The notes beneath the pieces are model-generated. The model ran no database searches and was not told the origin of the DNA. It saw only the letters and a list, made by a program, of their open reading frames with translations. From positions 1 through 46,951 of the forward strand of contig JAFWAE010000024.1 in assembly GCA_017507855.1 (NCBI GenBank): a DNA stretch of 46,951 bases. Reading direction: 5' to 3'. The stretch is from Clostridia bacterium (GTDB taxonomy: Bacteria; Bacillota; Clostridia; Oscillospirales; RGIG5554). The translations under genes were made by a program, and so were the position numbers. This document shows, piece after piece, positions 6,717-14,942 of this stretch. Every line of letters starts with the position of its first letter. Within the stretch, counting starts at the first letter, position 1.

Positions 6717-8465
6717 ATGAAAGATCTTTCCGCACAACTGAAAAAGCTCCTCACCCGTGCCCGGGTGCTTTTGTGCTTGCCCCTGCTTTGGGCGTACGAG
6801 TTTCACCGCCGTTTGTCTCAAAAGCAAGGTGCTCAGCCCGGGGCGTTGCGCCGCCGTATGGGCGAGATGGCCCTGGCTGTCAAGGCCTGGGGCTTGCGCG
6901 ATGTGCTGGCTTCCCTGACCTGCTTTATGGCTTGCCGCAAGCAGGAGGCAAAGCCCTCCCGCGGCGGGGTGGATGTCCATCCCCACGGTTGGCAGCCGGT
7001 CGCTGTCCCCACGGTGTGGGATAAGCTTTATACCTTCTTGAATCGCCCCAAGCCCGCCAAAAAGATCAAACCCGAAGGGGCGTCCTACGCTTCCGTGTGG
7101 GCTTTTGGCCGTTTCCTGAAGAAAAACGTCAATTACGTGGCGCCCTTGTTGGCCGCCTGTGCAGCTGCGGCTGTGGTGCTCTCCCTGCCTTTGAACGGCT
7201 TTGCCTTGGCCGTATACGTGGACGGGCAGCAGCTGGGCACAGTCAGCACGCCCGAGGAATACGAACAGGCCCTTCAGACCGCCGAAGATAAGGTCTACCA
7301 GATCACCGGCGAGGCCGTCACCTTTGCCACGGCGGTGGAATTCCGCGTAACGGTGGGTCAGCAGGCCTCCGCGGCGGACCGCAAGACCCTGCAGGAAAAC
7401 CTGTACGCTCTCTTCAGCGCCGACCTTTTCGAGGGGTACGGTGTGTACGTGGACGACGTGTTTTTGGGCGCGACGGAGAATATTGCCCAAGTCAATAGCT
7501 TTTTAAGCGATAATTTGGCCTCTTACGAGGTGGAAGAGCACGAAAATCAGCGTGTGGAATATCTGAGCGACATCCGTGTGGTGCACCAGCAGTATTCCAC
7601 CTCCCACCGCGTTACCGCCAAGGACATCATCGACGTGCTCAGCTCCACTACGAAGGTCACCTCCACCTATAAGGTCAAGAGGGGGGACACCTTGCTGGGC
7701 ATTGCCAATTCCGCCCAAATGAGCCTGAACGCTTTGGAGACCCTCAACCCCAACGTCACCCCCCGTTCTTTGGAGGTGGGGCAGATGCTGACGGTCACCA
7801 AGGACGTGCCCTATCTGACCATTCAGGTCATTCGCACCGAAACCTACACTCAGGCCATCCCCTACGAGACCACGTATCAGTACAGCTCTAAATATTACAC
7901 CGACTATTCCCAGGTGAAGGTGTCCGGTAAAAACGGCACCCGTCAGGTCACGGCCAACGTGGTCTACGTCAACGGGGAGGAGATCTCCCGCACCGTGCTG
8001 GAAACGCAAACGCTGAAGGCTCCCACCACTGCTGTGGTGTTAAAGGGCAGTACGCCCGTTCCCGTCCGCGCCGCCACAGGCAAGTTTATGAAGCCTGTGA
8101 AGACCGGCTGGATCACCAGCCGTTTCGGCTGGCGTCCCAATTTGGGTGACTATCACACCGGTATGGACTGGGCCGTGCCCATTGGTACGCCCGTATACGC
8201 GGCCGATGGCGGTACGGTGTCCTTTGCGGGCTTGAGCTCCGGCGGCTTTGCTTACCTGGTGGTCATCGACCACGGCAACGGCCTGCAAAGCTACTACGCC
8301 CATTTGAATTACAGCAAGGGCGTGCTGGTGAAAAAGGGAGATAAGGTCTACAAGGGTCAAAAGATCGCCTTAAGCGGCAACACCGGTAAATCTACCGGCC
8401 CCCATCTTCACTTCGAGATCCGCAAAAACGGCAAGGCTGTCAACCCCGCCAACTATTTGCCGTAA
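6717..8465 (+). CDS. M23 family peptidoglycan endopeptidase with LysM and G5 domains
   Basis: A 582-aa cell-wall hydrolase starting at ATG 6717 after AGAAAGGA. Residues 1-137 are basic and probably cytoplasmic, and a membrane helix spans about 138-161. The exterior part has a LysM peptidoglycan-binding domain (about 318-361, YKVKRGDTLLGIA), a G5-like beta domain (about 367-445) and a C-terminal M23 (LytM/lysostaphin-type) domain (about 462-582). The zinc ligands look intact: HTGMDW and the terminal HLHFEI. M23 enzymes cut peptide cross-links; with a membrane anchor it resembles the SpoIIQ or cell-elongation type, though which is unknown. It has its own promoter and is followed by the S41 protease gene. 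The long N-terminal cytoplasmic part is unusual. Confidence 0.9.
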   Translation: MKDLSAQLKKLLTRARVLLCLPLLWAYEFHRRLSQKQGAQPGALRRRMGEMALAVKAWGLRDVLASLTCFMACRKQEAKPSRGGVDVHPHGWQPVAVPTVWDKLYTFLNRPKPAKKIKPEGASYASVWAFGRFLKKNVNYVAPLLAACAAAAVVLSLPLNGFALAVYVDGQQLGTVSTPEEYEQALQTAEDKVYQITGEAVTFATAVEFRVTVGQQASAADRKTLQENLYALFSADLFEGYGVYVDDVFLGATENIAQVNSFLSDNLASYEVEEHENQRVEYLSDIRVVHQQYSTSHRVTAKDIIDVLSSTTKVTSTYKVKRGDTLLGIANSAQMSLNALETLNPNVTPRSLEVGQMLTVTKDVPYLTIQVIRTETYTQAIPYETTYQYSSKYYTDYSQVKVSGKNGTRQVTANVVYVNGEEISRTVLETQTLKAPTTAVVLKGSTPVPVRAATGKFMKPVKTGWITSRFGWRPNLGDYHTGMDWAVPIGTPVYAADGGTVSFAGLSSGGFAYLVVIDHGNGLQSYYAHLNYSKGVLVKKGDKVYKGQKIALSGNTGKSTGPHLHFEIRKNGKAVNPANYLP

Positions 8466-8492
8466 GGTGCAAACAAATTGTAAACGTTTTTT

Positions 8493-8520
8493 GAAAACCC
8501 TTGTGCAAGCAAGGGTTTTC
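8493..8520. promoter_or_regulatory. 11-bp perfect stem-loop overlapping the S41 promoter
   Basis: GAAAACCCTTG (8493-8503) pairs with CAAGGGTTTTC (8510-8520) around a 6-nt loop. The -35 box TTGTGC of the next gene lies inside the left arm and loop. No T run follows on either strand, so it is not a standard terminator. Confidence 0.5.
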
Positions 8521-8529
8521 GTGTACAAT
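8501..8529 (+). promoter_or_regulatory. Sigma-A promoter of the S41 protease gene
   Basis: TTGTGC (8501-8506), 17-bp spacer, TACAAT (8524-8529), 36 nt before the start codon. Confidence 0.6.
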
Positions 8530-8564
8530 AAGGCCAGTGAACAACTCCGGAAAGAGGAATGGAT

Positions 8565-9752
8565 ATGAACCGCAAAATTTCTTTCGGCGCGGCTTGCGTG
8601 CTGATGATCATGGTGGCTCTGCTCACGTTTTTGATCACGTGGGTGGGCTCGCTGCGCTATACCAACGCCCGCCTGGAAAGCGTGTACCTGTTTGAGGACA
8701 GCTACTCCAAGCTGAAGGAGATCGATGACTACGTGCGCCGCTACTATATCGGCCAGGTGGATGAGGGCGACCTGAGCGACGGGATCCTGTATGGATACGT
8801 GGCAGCCTTGGGCGATCCCTTCAGTATGTATATGAACGCCGAGGATTACAAGGAATCCATGCAAAGCATGCAGGGCCAGCAGGAGGGTATCGGTGTTACG
8901 GTGTTTTACGACGCGGACACGGGGTATCTGAAGGTGGTCAGCGTGGTGGAAAATTCCCCTGCGGAGAATATCGGCATTCATGCGGGAGATATTCTGTATA
9001 AGGTGGGCGGCGAGGACATCGCCCAGCTGGGTTATTATCCCGCCGTGGCCAAGATCAAGGGGGAAGCGGGGACCACTGTGAACCTGACCGTGCTTCGCGG
9101 CAACGAGGAGCTGACCTTTGACGTGGTGCGTGCCGTGGTGCAGACCAAGACCGTGTCCTACCGCAAGATGGAGTCCAACATCGGCTATATCGACATTGAG
9201 AGCTTTGACCTGACCACTACGGAGGAATTCAAAAATGCCCTTAACGAGCTGAAAAAGCAGGGCTGTGACCGCTTCGTGTTTGACGTGCGCCACAATCCCG
9301 GGGGCAATCTGACCACCATTTGCGACGTGCTGGATATGCTTTTGCCTGCGGGTCCCATTATCCGCATTGAATACAACGACGGCTCAGTCCACAGCTATTC
9401 GTCCGACGCCTCCTGCCTGGAAATGCCCATGGCCGTGCTGATCGACGAAAACTCCTATTCCGCCGCCGAGCTTTTTGCCGCGGCCTTGAAGGATTACGAG
9501 ATCGCTACCTTGGTGGGTACCACCACCTACGGCAAGGGCACCATGCAGCAAACGGTGCCGCTGAAGGACGGAGAAAGTGCGTTGCACCTGTCCATTGCCA
9601 AATACAGCCCCCCCTTCTCGGAAAATTACCACGGCGTGGGTGTGACCCCCAACGTGGAGGTCAAGCTGTCCAAGGACGTGACGTTTTGGGAACTGACGGA
9701 CGAAACGGACACCCAGCTGGCCGCCGCCAAAGCCGTGCTGGAGATCCAGTAA
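8565..9752 (+). CDS. S41 family C-terminal processing protease (CtpA/PrcB type)
   Basis: A 395-aa secreted or membrane-anchored serine protease. A membrane segment covers about residues 7-27, a PDZ domain lies at about 95-185 (GIGVTVFYD, IHAGDILYKVGGED) and the S41 core at about 200-390. The Ser/Lys dyad is recognisable: Ser in NSYSAAELFA (about 296) and Lys in TYGKGTMQ (about 322). The start ATG 8565 is 8 nt from AGAGG; ATG 8559 would be too close. Such proteases trim C-termini of envelope proteins and often regulate cell-wall hydrolases, so its place right behind an M23 hydrolase suggests a shared envelope role (inference). A terminator follows. Confidence 0.9.
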   Translation: MNRKISFGAACVLMIMVALLTFLITWVGSLRYTNARLESVYLFEDSYSKLKEIDDYVRRYYIGQVDEGDLSDGILYGYVAALGDPFSMYMNAEDYKESMQSMQGQQEGIGVTVFYDADTGYLKVVSVVENSPAENIGIHAGDILYKVGGEDIAQLGYYPAVAKIKGEAGTTVNLTVLRGNEELTFDVVRAVVQTKTVSYRKMESNIGYIDIESFDLTTTEEFKNALNELKKQGCDRFVFDVRHNPGGNLTTICDVLDMLLPAGPIIRIEYNDGSVHSYSSDASCLEMPMAVLIDENSYSAAELFAAALKDYEIATLVGTTTYGKGTMQQTVPLKDGESALHLSIAKYSPPFSENYHGVGVTPNVEVKLSKDVTFWELTDETDTQLAAAKAVLEIQ

Positions 9753-9770
9753 CCTTTTATAACCACACGT

Positions 9771-9820
9771 AAAAAGCCTTTATGGCTCCTTCGGGGGAGA
9801 GATGAAGGCTTTTTGTTTTG
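9771..9820 (+). terminator. Intrinsic terminator after the S41 gene
   Basis: AAAAAGCCTT (9771-9780) pairs with AAGGCTTTTT (9805-9814), with an inner CTCC-TTCGG..GGAG hairpin and a T-rich tail. Confidence 0.8.
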
Positions 9821-9835
9821 ACGGAGGGAGAGTCA

Positions 9836-10020
9836 TGATTTGCTTTTTAGGAGCTGATCGGGAAACACCATTGTCTGAATCGGATTTGTGGAATCCATTT
9901 CCAAAACAGTGGCAATATGCACAAAAAATGCCCTTCAACATTGTGCACTATGCCGATGTTGACATCTGTACAGATCTATGGTATAATAAAAACAAAGTTA
10001 ACAGGAGAGGAGCCATCTGA
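9836..10020 (+). CDS. Doubtful small ORF before the attenuator
   Basis: I do not recognise this ORF of 61 codons (72 codons if read from 9802, but that start lies inside a terminator stem). A GGAGGGAG ribosome site precedes ATG 9836. It starts MICFLGADRETPLSESDLW, has AT-rich codon use unlike its neighbours, and contains the whole consensus promoter at 9959-9987. Its stop codon (TGA, 10018-10020) directly abuts the ATG of the leader ORF. No promoter for it is apparent, since the nearest upstream feature is a terminator. It may be a chance ORF or a remnant. Confidence 0.25.
9959..9987 (+). promoter_or_regulatory. Full-consensus promoter of the ABC exporter operon leader
   Basis: TTGACA (9959-9964), 17-bp spacer, TATAAT (9982-9987): both hexamers match consensus exactly. 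RNA would start near 9994. Such a strong promoter before a leader with a terminator is the usual layout of attenuated genes. Confidence 0.85.
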
Positions 10021-10083
10021 ATGGAACCCGCTTACGTTTTTCGCGACCCCGTCCCTTTCGGAGGGCTTCTTTGTGCGCATTAA
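10021..10083 (+). CDS. Putative 20-aa leader peptide of the ABC exporter operon
   Basis: ATG 10021 to TAA 10083 encodes MEPAYVFRDPVPFGGLLCAH. A strong ribosome site AGGAGAGGAG (10003-10012) lies 8 nt upstream, and the RNA start is only about 27 nt before the ATG. A terminator follows 30 nt after the stop and the ABC operon begins 160 nt later. Codons 11-15 (10052-10061, TCCCTTTCGG) can pair, with one G-U, with CTGAAAGGGA (10118-10127), which is part of the terminator's left arm. Ribosome position on the leader could therefore decide between terminator and antiterminator. This is inferred from sequence only; the inducing signal is unknown. Confidence 0.55.
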   Translation: MEPAYVFRDPVPFGGLLCAH

Positions 10084-10112
10084 AGCGCGGTAATAAACGA
10101 AGCACGTAAAGG

Positions 10113-10153
10113 CGAGGCTGAAAGGGATACTTTCAGGCCTCGTTTTGTTTTTT
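10113..10153 (+). terminator. Intrinsic terminator (candidate attenuator) before the ABC exporter
   Basis: CGAGGCTGAAAG (10113-10124), loop GGATA, CTTTCAGGCCTCG (10130-10142; one bulged base), then TTTTGTTTTTT (10143-10153). It sits between the leader ORF and the exporter genes, so operon expression must read through it. Confidence 0.8.
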
Positions 10154-10244
10154 ATCAAAAAGTCCGTAGCCTTTGGGAGAAATCTCTCTTTTGTCCGTGG
10201 CAGGGGCAGAGCAGTTGTCCCACGAAAAGAAAGGAGGGCGTATT

Positions 10245-11765
10245 TTGCTGTATTATTTGTTGCACGCGGAGGTCAAGGACGCGCGCCGCAGGCTTTTGGC
10301 CGTGATGCTGACCCTTTTCGTTTGTTTGCAGGTGCTTTGCCTGTCTGCGGCGAAATCCGTCGGGCAGACCACGGATAAGCTACAGGCTCGTCTGTCTGCC
10401 GATGCCATCGTTATTCCCAAGACCTTTGCGGAAAAAGGCGGGAAGGGAACGCGCGACCTCAGCTTGCATCGTCCATTGTTGGATATGTTGGAGGACAGCC
10501 CTTATTTCGTACTGGCCAAGAGGCAATGCAAATCTTCGGCTCTCCGCACTCTGATCCGCTCCGACCGTCCCGACGTCCAGTGGGTGGAGGATTATTTTGA
10601 GTGCATTGGCTATCAGCATCCCTCCGATGCGGAGGAGTTTCGCGGCAGTGAATTTGTGCTGACAGCGGGTAGGCTCCCTACCGAGGAGGAACTCAACAGT
10701 GGAGCAAAGGTGGTTATCTGCAGTCAAACCTTTGCTAAGGCCAACGGCTTACAGGTGGGCAGTCGTGTGCCCCTCACCTATTCTCACGCCACCGTGGAAA
10801 CGGTGGAAAAAGACGGGCAGTTTTATTACGGAAACACGATAGAATCCACCTGTACGGTGGAATTGGAGCTGATCGGCACGGTGGAGGATGACCCCGGGGA
10901 GGCTGTGGAGTATTACTATGGCTCCTTCATGCCCGTCAACCGATTGTACGTGCCCTTCGGTGTCATTGCCGAGGCGGCGAGGGTGAATTCCGACGATCTG
11001 ACTCAAAGAATGGGGCGTAGGCAGGGCATCTTTGAGGGTGTCCTCAAGATCAGCTTTCATATCAGCGAGGCTCAACTGTGGGAGCGCATTGACGATCTAA
11101 AGGAGAAACGCGGCAAGGAAACGGTGAAGGAGAGCACTTTCAACGAATTTAACAATGCGGATGGTGTGAACAAACCTTATATGACAGTGAACGGGCTGGT
11201 AGAGGAATTCTTGACGGACGCCAACATATCCTCTACTATAGGTCTGCAAAGCCGTGTCAGCGAGCCTTTGCACCGTTTGGCGCAGGTGCTGAAGCTGGCC
11301 GCTTGGGCTATCGGGATCATTTGGGCGTTTGTGATGATACTGGCCGTTTTGCTGGGAGAACGCCAACGCCTGTACGACAGTAAGGTGTTGCGTTGCTTAG
11401 GGATGGGCAACAAGCAGCTGGCGACACAGCAGCTTTTGGGAATGGGAGCCACAGGCTTGGTTTCCTTTGTGGCAGGAAGCTTGCTGGCAGGCGTGCTTTC
11501 CCTCCTGCTCAACGGGCAATTGCAAAAGCAGGCTCTGAATTTGGCCTTGGAGATGCAAAACAATCTGGAAGGGGTCAATACCACTTGGAAGACCTTGACT
11601 CAAGTGCAGGGAAGCGAGATCTTTTACTCTCTGTCTCTTGCACCGGATATAGCTGTGCTGAGCGTGGTCTTGGGGCTTTCAGCGGCGGTCTGCCTGCTGG
11701 GGGCGGCGCTGTCTTTGGTACCCGTTTTACGGCAGGCTCCCATGATTCAGCAGCAAGGAGGATGA
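10245..11765 (+). CDS. MacB/FtsX-type ABC transporter permease (first)
   Basis: A 506-aa permease. I place the start at TTG 10245, 6-7 nt after AGGAGGG, so the protein opens MLYYLLHAEVKDARRR; the longer ATG reading from 10173 has no ribosome site. One membrane helix near the N-terminus, a large exterior domain (about 60-330) of the MacB periplasmic-core type, and three C-terminal helices (about 340-365, 400-425, 470-495) form the FtsX layout. It includes RVPLTYSHATVE in the exterior domain. It is followed 3 nt later by a second permease and then the ATPase. FtsX-type systems export peptides or lipids, or act mechanically on the envelope. The substrate is unknown. Confidence 0.8.
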   Translation: MLYYLLHAEVKDARRRLLAVMLTLFVCLQVLCLSAAKSVGQTTDKLQARLSADAIVIPKTFAEKGGKGTRDLSLHRPLLDMLEDSPYFVLAKRQCKSSALRTLIRSDRPDVQWVEDYFECIGYQHPSDAEEFRGSEFVLTAGRLPTEEELNSGAKVVICSQTFAKANGLQVGSRVPLTYSHATVETVEKDGQFYYGNTIESTCTVELELIGTVEDDPGEAVEYYYGSFMPVNRLYVPFGVIAEAARVNSDDLTQRMGRRQGIFEGVLKISFHISEAQLWERIDDLKEKRGKETVKESTFNEFNNADGVNKPYMTVNGLVEEFLTDANISSTIGLQSRVSEPLHRLAQVLKLAAWAIGIIWAFVMILAVLLGERQRLYDSKVLRCLGMGNKQLATQQLLGMGATGLVSFVAGSLLAGVLSLLLNGQLQKQALNLALEMQNNLEGVNTTWKTLTQVQGSEIFYSLSLAPDIAVLSVVLGLSAAVCLLGAALSLVPVLRQAPMIQQQGG

Positions 11766-11768
11766 CCT

Positions 11769-13178
11769 ATGTGGCTGAAATACATGTTCAAAAACGCCCG
11801 TGCCATGCTGCAAAGCTTCAGCATTTTGGGCATTTGTCTGGTCTTTTTGCTTACTGCCTTGGTGCTTTCCGCTTCTTGGCAAGCAGGGGTAGAAAAGCAG
11901 CTTCGTCTGCTGGAGGAGGAAACAAAGGTTTCCGCCTTTATGCAGTTGAGTTACGACACCCAAATCAACGGAAATTACATTACGGAAATGAAGCGCGATT
12001 ATTTTGATGCGGAAGCCTTGGAGGCTCTGCCGCAAGTGGAGGCTCATGCATGGCTGGCAAAGGGAATTTTGCTCCAAGGTGAAAAATTTTTCGGCAGTGA
12101 GGCGTCCCTGCCCATCGTAGAGCTCGACGGGCGTTACAGCGAGGAGGAACAGCTGGAAATTCACGAGTATAACGAGACCCGTTGGGAGGAGCAGAAAAAA
12201 CGCATTGAGGGGACTTCTTTAGCTTCTGCTACCTCGGTGTTTTTCACCAACAGCCTGCAAAGCACTCGCTTTTTTATCAACGGCGACCTTGCTTTGACTG
12301 CAGGACGGGATTTTACTCCGGAGGAATACGCCTCGCAGGAGCAGGTAACCAAATGTCTGCTGGAGGCAGAATATGCGCAGGTACTGGATCTGCAGGTGGG
12401 CGACACCTTGTATATCGTCGATTTCGGTTATGAATATCTTGAGGGACACGGCCCGCCCAATGGAGTAGGACGCCGCCGCTTGGCCAAATTTGAGATCATT
12501 GGTATTTTTCATGCTTATGACAGAACCGTACAGGGGGCGGCTATGATCGTGACTCCTTCGGTGTACGAGCATTTTATGGTGCAGGATCCCAGAGCCGATC
12601 TTTTCGGTACGGCAGACGAGGAGCTGGAAAAGGCGCACCGCAATTATACTTACATGGAGCTGACCTATTTGCTCAAGGAACCCTCCTTGGTGCGAAGCTT
12701 TATGGAGGAGGCCATGCCCTTGGTCAAGCAAAAGGGCATCACGGTGGCCGCTGACGATGCGGGCTATAAGCTGTTGGCCATCCCCTTGAAAAACATGGCT
12801 CAGACCACCTCTTTTCTGTTTGCCTTCGTGACCTTTGCCGTGGCGGTCACCATGGTGGTGTTTATGATGCTGTACAGCCGCAAGCGCCGTGCGGAGCTGG
12901 GGATTTTGCGCTGCATGGGACAAACGAAATGGCGTTGTATTGCGTTGGTATATGCGGAAACATGGATGCTCACCCTGCCTGCCTTTGTGCTGGCTCTGTT
13001 CTTTGGCGCTGTGGGAGCTGAATTGGCGGTAAATGAATTCGGCTTCGGCGAGCTGTTGAGGCTTTTGCCCAAGCTTGCAACTGTGGCAGCAGGCTCGAAC
13101 CTTTTGGGAGGAGTAGTGATGACAAGGCTTTTGGTAGGACGCACGCCCTTGGAGATTATGGCCGGAAGAGGCCTTTGA
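11769..13178 (+). CDS. MacB/FtsX-type ABC transporter permease (second)
   Basis: A 469-aa permease starting at ATG 11769 behind AAGGAGGATGACCT, so tightly packed behind the first permease. It has one N-terminal helix (about 15-37), a long exterior domain (about 60-340) and three C-terminal helices, with the FtsX-characteristic loop RKRRAELGILRCMGQTKW between the first two of them. Two half-size permeases plus a separate ATPase imply a heterodimeric FtsX-type exporter. The exterior domains of the two permeases differ, fitting an asymmetric complex. The substrate is unknown. Confidence 0.85.
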   Translation: MWLKYMFKNARAMLQSFSILGICLVFLLTALVLSASWQAGVEKQLRLLEEETKVSAFMQLSYDTQINGNYITEMKRDYFDAEALEALPQVEAHAWLAKGILLQGEKFFGSEASLPIVELDGRYSEEEQLEIHEYNETRWEEQKKRIEGTSLASATSVFFTNSLQSTRFFINGDLALTAGRDFTPEEYASQEQVTKCLLEAEYAQVLDLQVGDTLYIVDFGYEYLEGHGPPNGVGRRRLAKFEIIGIFHAYDRTVQGAAMIVTPSVYEHFMVQDPRADLFGTADEELEKAHRNYTYMELTYLLKEPSLVRSFMEEAMPLVKQKGITVAADDAGYKLLAIPLKNMAQTTSFLFAFVTFAVAVTMVVFMMLYSRKRRAELGILRCMGQTKWRCIALVYAETWMLTLPAFVLALFFGAVGAELAVNEFGFGELLRLLPKLATVAAGSNLLGGVVMTRLLVGRTPLEIMAGRGL

Positions 13179-13201
13179 GAAAACGGTAGGAGGGAAGAAG
13201 A

Positions 13202-13870
13202 ATGTCCGTTATTACATTGGATCACGTGGCATATCGTTATGCAAGCGGCGCAGGCTGGGTAGAAGCCGTCAAGGATGCTACGTTTGAATTTGAAGCTGGG
13301 AAAATGTACGCTATTGTGGGACGCTCCGGCTCGGGGAAGACGACTTTGCTTTCTGTGATCGCGGGGCTGGACGTGCCTTGGAAGGGACGCGTGTTGGTTG
13401 AAGGGGAGGATACGGTCTCTATGGACCGGGATCTGTATCGCCGCACCCGCATGGGGATGATCTATCAGCAATTTTATCTGTTGGCTCAGCTGACTGCACG
13501 GGAAAATGTGGAGCTGGCGCTGGAGTTGGCTAAATGGAAGGATAAAAAAAGCCGCCTCAAGCGGGCGGAGGAACTATTGACCAAGGTTGGTTTAACGCCG
13601 GAGCAATTTCGCAAATACCCCCACAAGCTTTCCGGCGGGGAGCAACAGCGTGTGGCCGTGGCTCGCGCCTTGGCCCCCGACCCGCAGTTGATCCTGGCCG
13701 ACGAGCCCACGGGCAACCTGGACAATGAAAACGGCCGCAATATCGTGACCCTGCTGCAGCAGCTGGCCCACCAAGAGGGGCGCTGTGTGATCGTCATTAC
13801 GCACGCCTCCGAGGTGGCCGAGGCGGCAGATCGGGTGCTGCACATGAACGACGGGGTCTTGGAAGGGTAG
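13202..13870 (+). CDS. ABC transporter ATP-binding protein (MacB/LolD type)
   Basis: A 222-aa ATPase that powers the two FtsX-type permeases before it. Walker A is GRSGSGKTT, the signature [15 protein letters not shown], Walker [13 protein letters not shown], and the switch histidine is in VITHA. All are intact. The EPTGNLD form is typical of the MacB/LolD/FtsE class. It starts at ATG 13202 after GGAGGGAAGA, 24 nt behind the second permease, and closes the operon at the bidirectional terminator 13891-13932. Confidence 0.92.
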   Translation: MSVITLDHVAYRYASGAGWVEAVKDATFEFEAGKMYAIVGRSGSGKTTLLSVIAGLDVPWKGRVLVEGEDTVSMDRDLYRRTRMGMIYQQFYLLAQLTARENVELALELAKWKDKKSRLKRAEELLTKVGLTPEQFRKYPHKLSGGEQQRVAVARALAPDPQLILADEPTGNLDNENGRNIVTLLQQLAHQEGRCVIVITHASEVAEAADRVLHMNDGVLEG

Positions 13871-13890
13871 AAGCGCTTTCCTCTGCATAA

Positions 13891-13932
13891 AAAAACAGAC
13901 TCACAGGAGGTTGGCCCTGTGGGTCTGTTTTT
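13891..13932. terminator. Bidirectional terminator between convergent genes
   Basis: AAAAACAGAC (13891-13900) pairs with GTCTGTTTTT (13923-13932), with inner CACAGG (13902-13907) and CCTGTG (13916-13921). T runs are present in both directions, serving the ABC ATPase gene (+) and the ImmA/IrrE gene (-). Confidence 0.8.
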
Positions 13933-13942
13933 GGGTTTGGAA

Positions 13943-14452
13943 TTATTTGCGCAGAAAATTGCGCTTGTATTCGCCGCTTCGCAGGCCGTACCCTTTTTGG
14001 CGCAGGGATTCCAGCTTGATGGCGGCCAGGTCGGCATCCGTTTCCAAGCAACGGGCGATCTGGGCGGCGTCGTAGCCGCATTTGACCAGCTCCAGCACGT
14101 CCTCGTCGGGCAGCAGAAGCTCGGCGGCAAAAATGTTGGCCTCGTATTCGATCCGGTTGTTGAACTGGTAGATGGTGTGCTCCTGCAGGTAACGGTCCAG
14201 CGCCAGGGCGCGGTGCAGTACGTCGTGTCCCAGTTCGTGGGCGCAGATCAGGCGCTGCTCGTATTCATTTAAATTTTCGTTCAGGGCGCAGAAACGGTTG
14301 CGCTGAATGATGGTGTACATCCCCTTCAGCGATCCCAGATCGTGGTACGTGACGATCACGCCCGTCCCCTTGGCTAAACGGAAGGGGTCGCGCGTGCCGT
14401 GCTCCATGGCCAGCTTTGTGGCTTTTTTAAAAATTTCCTCGTGAGAATACAA
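13943..14452 (-). CDS. ImmA/IrrE family zinc metallo-endopeptidase
   Basis: A 169-aa soluble protease with the HEXXH zinc motif CAHELGHD (His72, Glu73, His76) and a downstream [13 protein letters not shown], which provides the third ligand and is diagnostic of the ImmA/IrrE (COG2856) family. It starts at TTG 14452, behind AGGTG. These enzymes cleave a partner XRE repressor when a stress signal appears (B. subtilis ImmA-ImmR; Deinococcus IrrE-DdrO). An XRE regulator lies 30 nt upstream on the same strand, so that pairing is likely here. No integrase or phage genes are visible nearby, so the target may be chromosomal. Confidence 0.88.
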   Translation of the reverse strand: MYSHEEIFKKATKLAMEHGTRDPFRLAKGTGVIVTYHDLGSLKGMYTIIQRNRFCALNENLNEYEQRLICAHELGHDVLHRALALDRYLQEHTIYQFNNRIEYEANIFAAELLLPDEDVLELVKCGYDAAQIARCLETDADLAAIKLESLRQKGYGLRSGEYKRNFLRK

Positions 14453-14482
14453 AGCGATTCACCTGCTTTTTGGGCAAAAAGA

Positions 14483-14884
14483 TCACTGCGGCTTTTTGGC
14501 CGCGTATTTTTTATTGTTTTCCTTGGCTTGCCAATACATGTCCGAAATGGCGCGCATGACCTTGTCCTTATCGGTCTCGGACAGCTCGCCGCCGGCAAAA
14601 AGGGCACCCACCTGCGCCAGCAGGGGCTGCAACTCGGTTACGGCCCTGGCTCCGCCGCGGGCGTTGGCATCCACCAAAAGGGCGCTTTCATCGTCCAGCA
14701 AATGGTCGGACGTGGTGCCCAGGGCTTGGGCCATGCGTTTGACGGTGAGCAGATTGTTGGGGTAGCGCTCGCCGCTTTCGTAGTTGTTGATGGTGCGAAG
14801 GGACACCCCTGCCAGCTCTGCCAATTTTTGCTGGCTGAGGCCCAGCTCACGGCGCTTTTCGCGCACTCGTTCACCAAAAGACAT
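14483..14884 (-). CDS. XRE-family transcriptional regulator (ImmR-like)
   Basis: A 133-aa repressor-type protein starting at ATG 14884, 6 nt after AAGGAGG; the longer reading starting at 14971 would run across the promoter. The helix-turn-helix occupies about residues 5-60 (RRELGLSQQKLAELAGVSLR), followed by a linker and a C-terminal segment SETDKDKVMRAISDMYW typical of ImmR-like proteins, which are substrates of ImmA-type proteases. It is transcribed with the downstream protease. Candidate operators overlap its own leader, so autorepression is likely (inference). Confidence 0.85.
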   Translation of the reverse strand: MSFGERVREKRRELGLSQQKLAELAGVSLRTINNYESGERYPNNLLTVKRMAQALGTTSDHLLDDESALLVDANARGGARAVTELQPLLAQVGALFAGGELSETDKDKVMRAISDMYWQAKENNKKYAAKKPQ

Positions 14885-14908
14885 GAAAAAACCTCCTTGA
14901 AGTGGGCA

Positions 14909-14938
14909 TGCATTTTCAAAATATGCAACATCGTGCAT
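14909..14938 (-). promoter_or_regulatory. Candidate XRE operator sites
   Basis: ATGCA-ACATCG-TGCAT is an inverted repeat at 14923-14938, and an overlapping imperfect one, TGCATTTT..AAAATATGCA, occupies 14909-14927. Both lie just downstream of the -10 box, where a repressor would block transcription. Confidence 0.45.
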
Positions 14939-14942
14939 GAAT

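Noticed and set aside
6646..6720. 24-codon ORF (MVMWQGALW...) overlapping the M23 start by ATGA
   Set aside because: The ATG is only about 4 nt after the predicted RNA start and has no ribosome site, so translation is unlikely.
10245..13870. Recently acquired island for the ABC exporter
   Set aside because: Codon use seems somewhat less GC-rich than in neighbours, but I could not measure it, and there are no integrase, repeats or tRNA junctions to support transfer.
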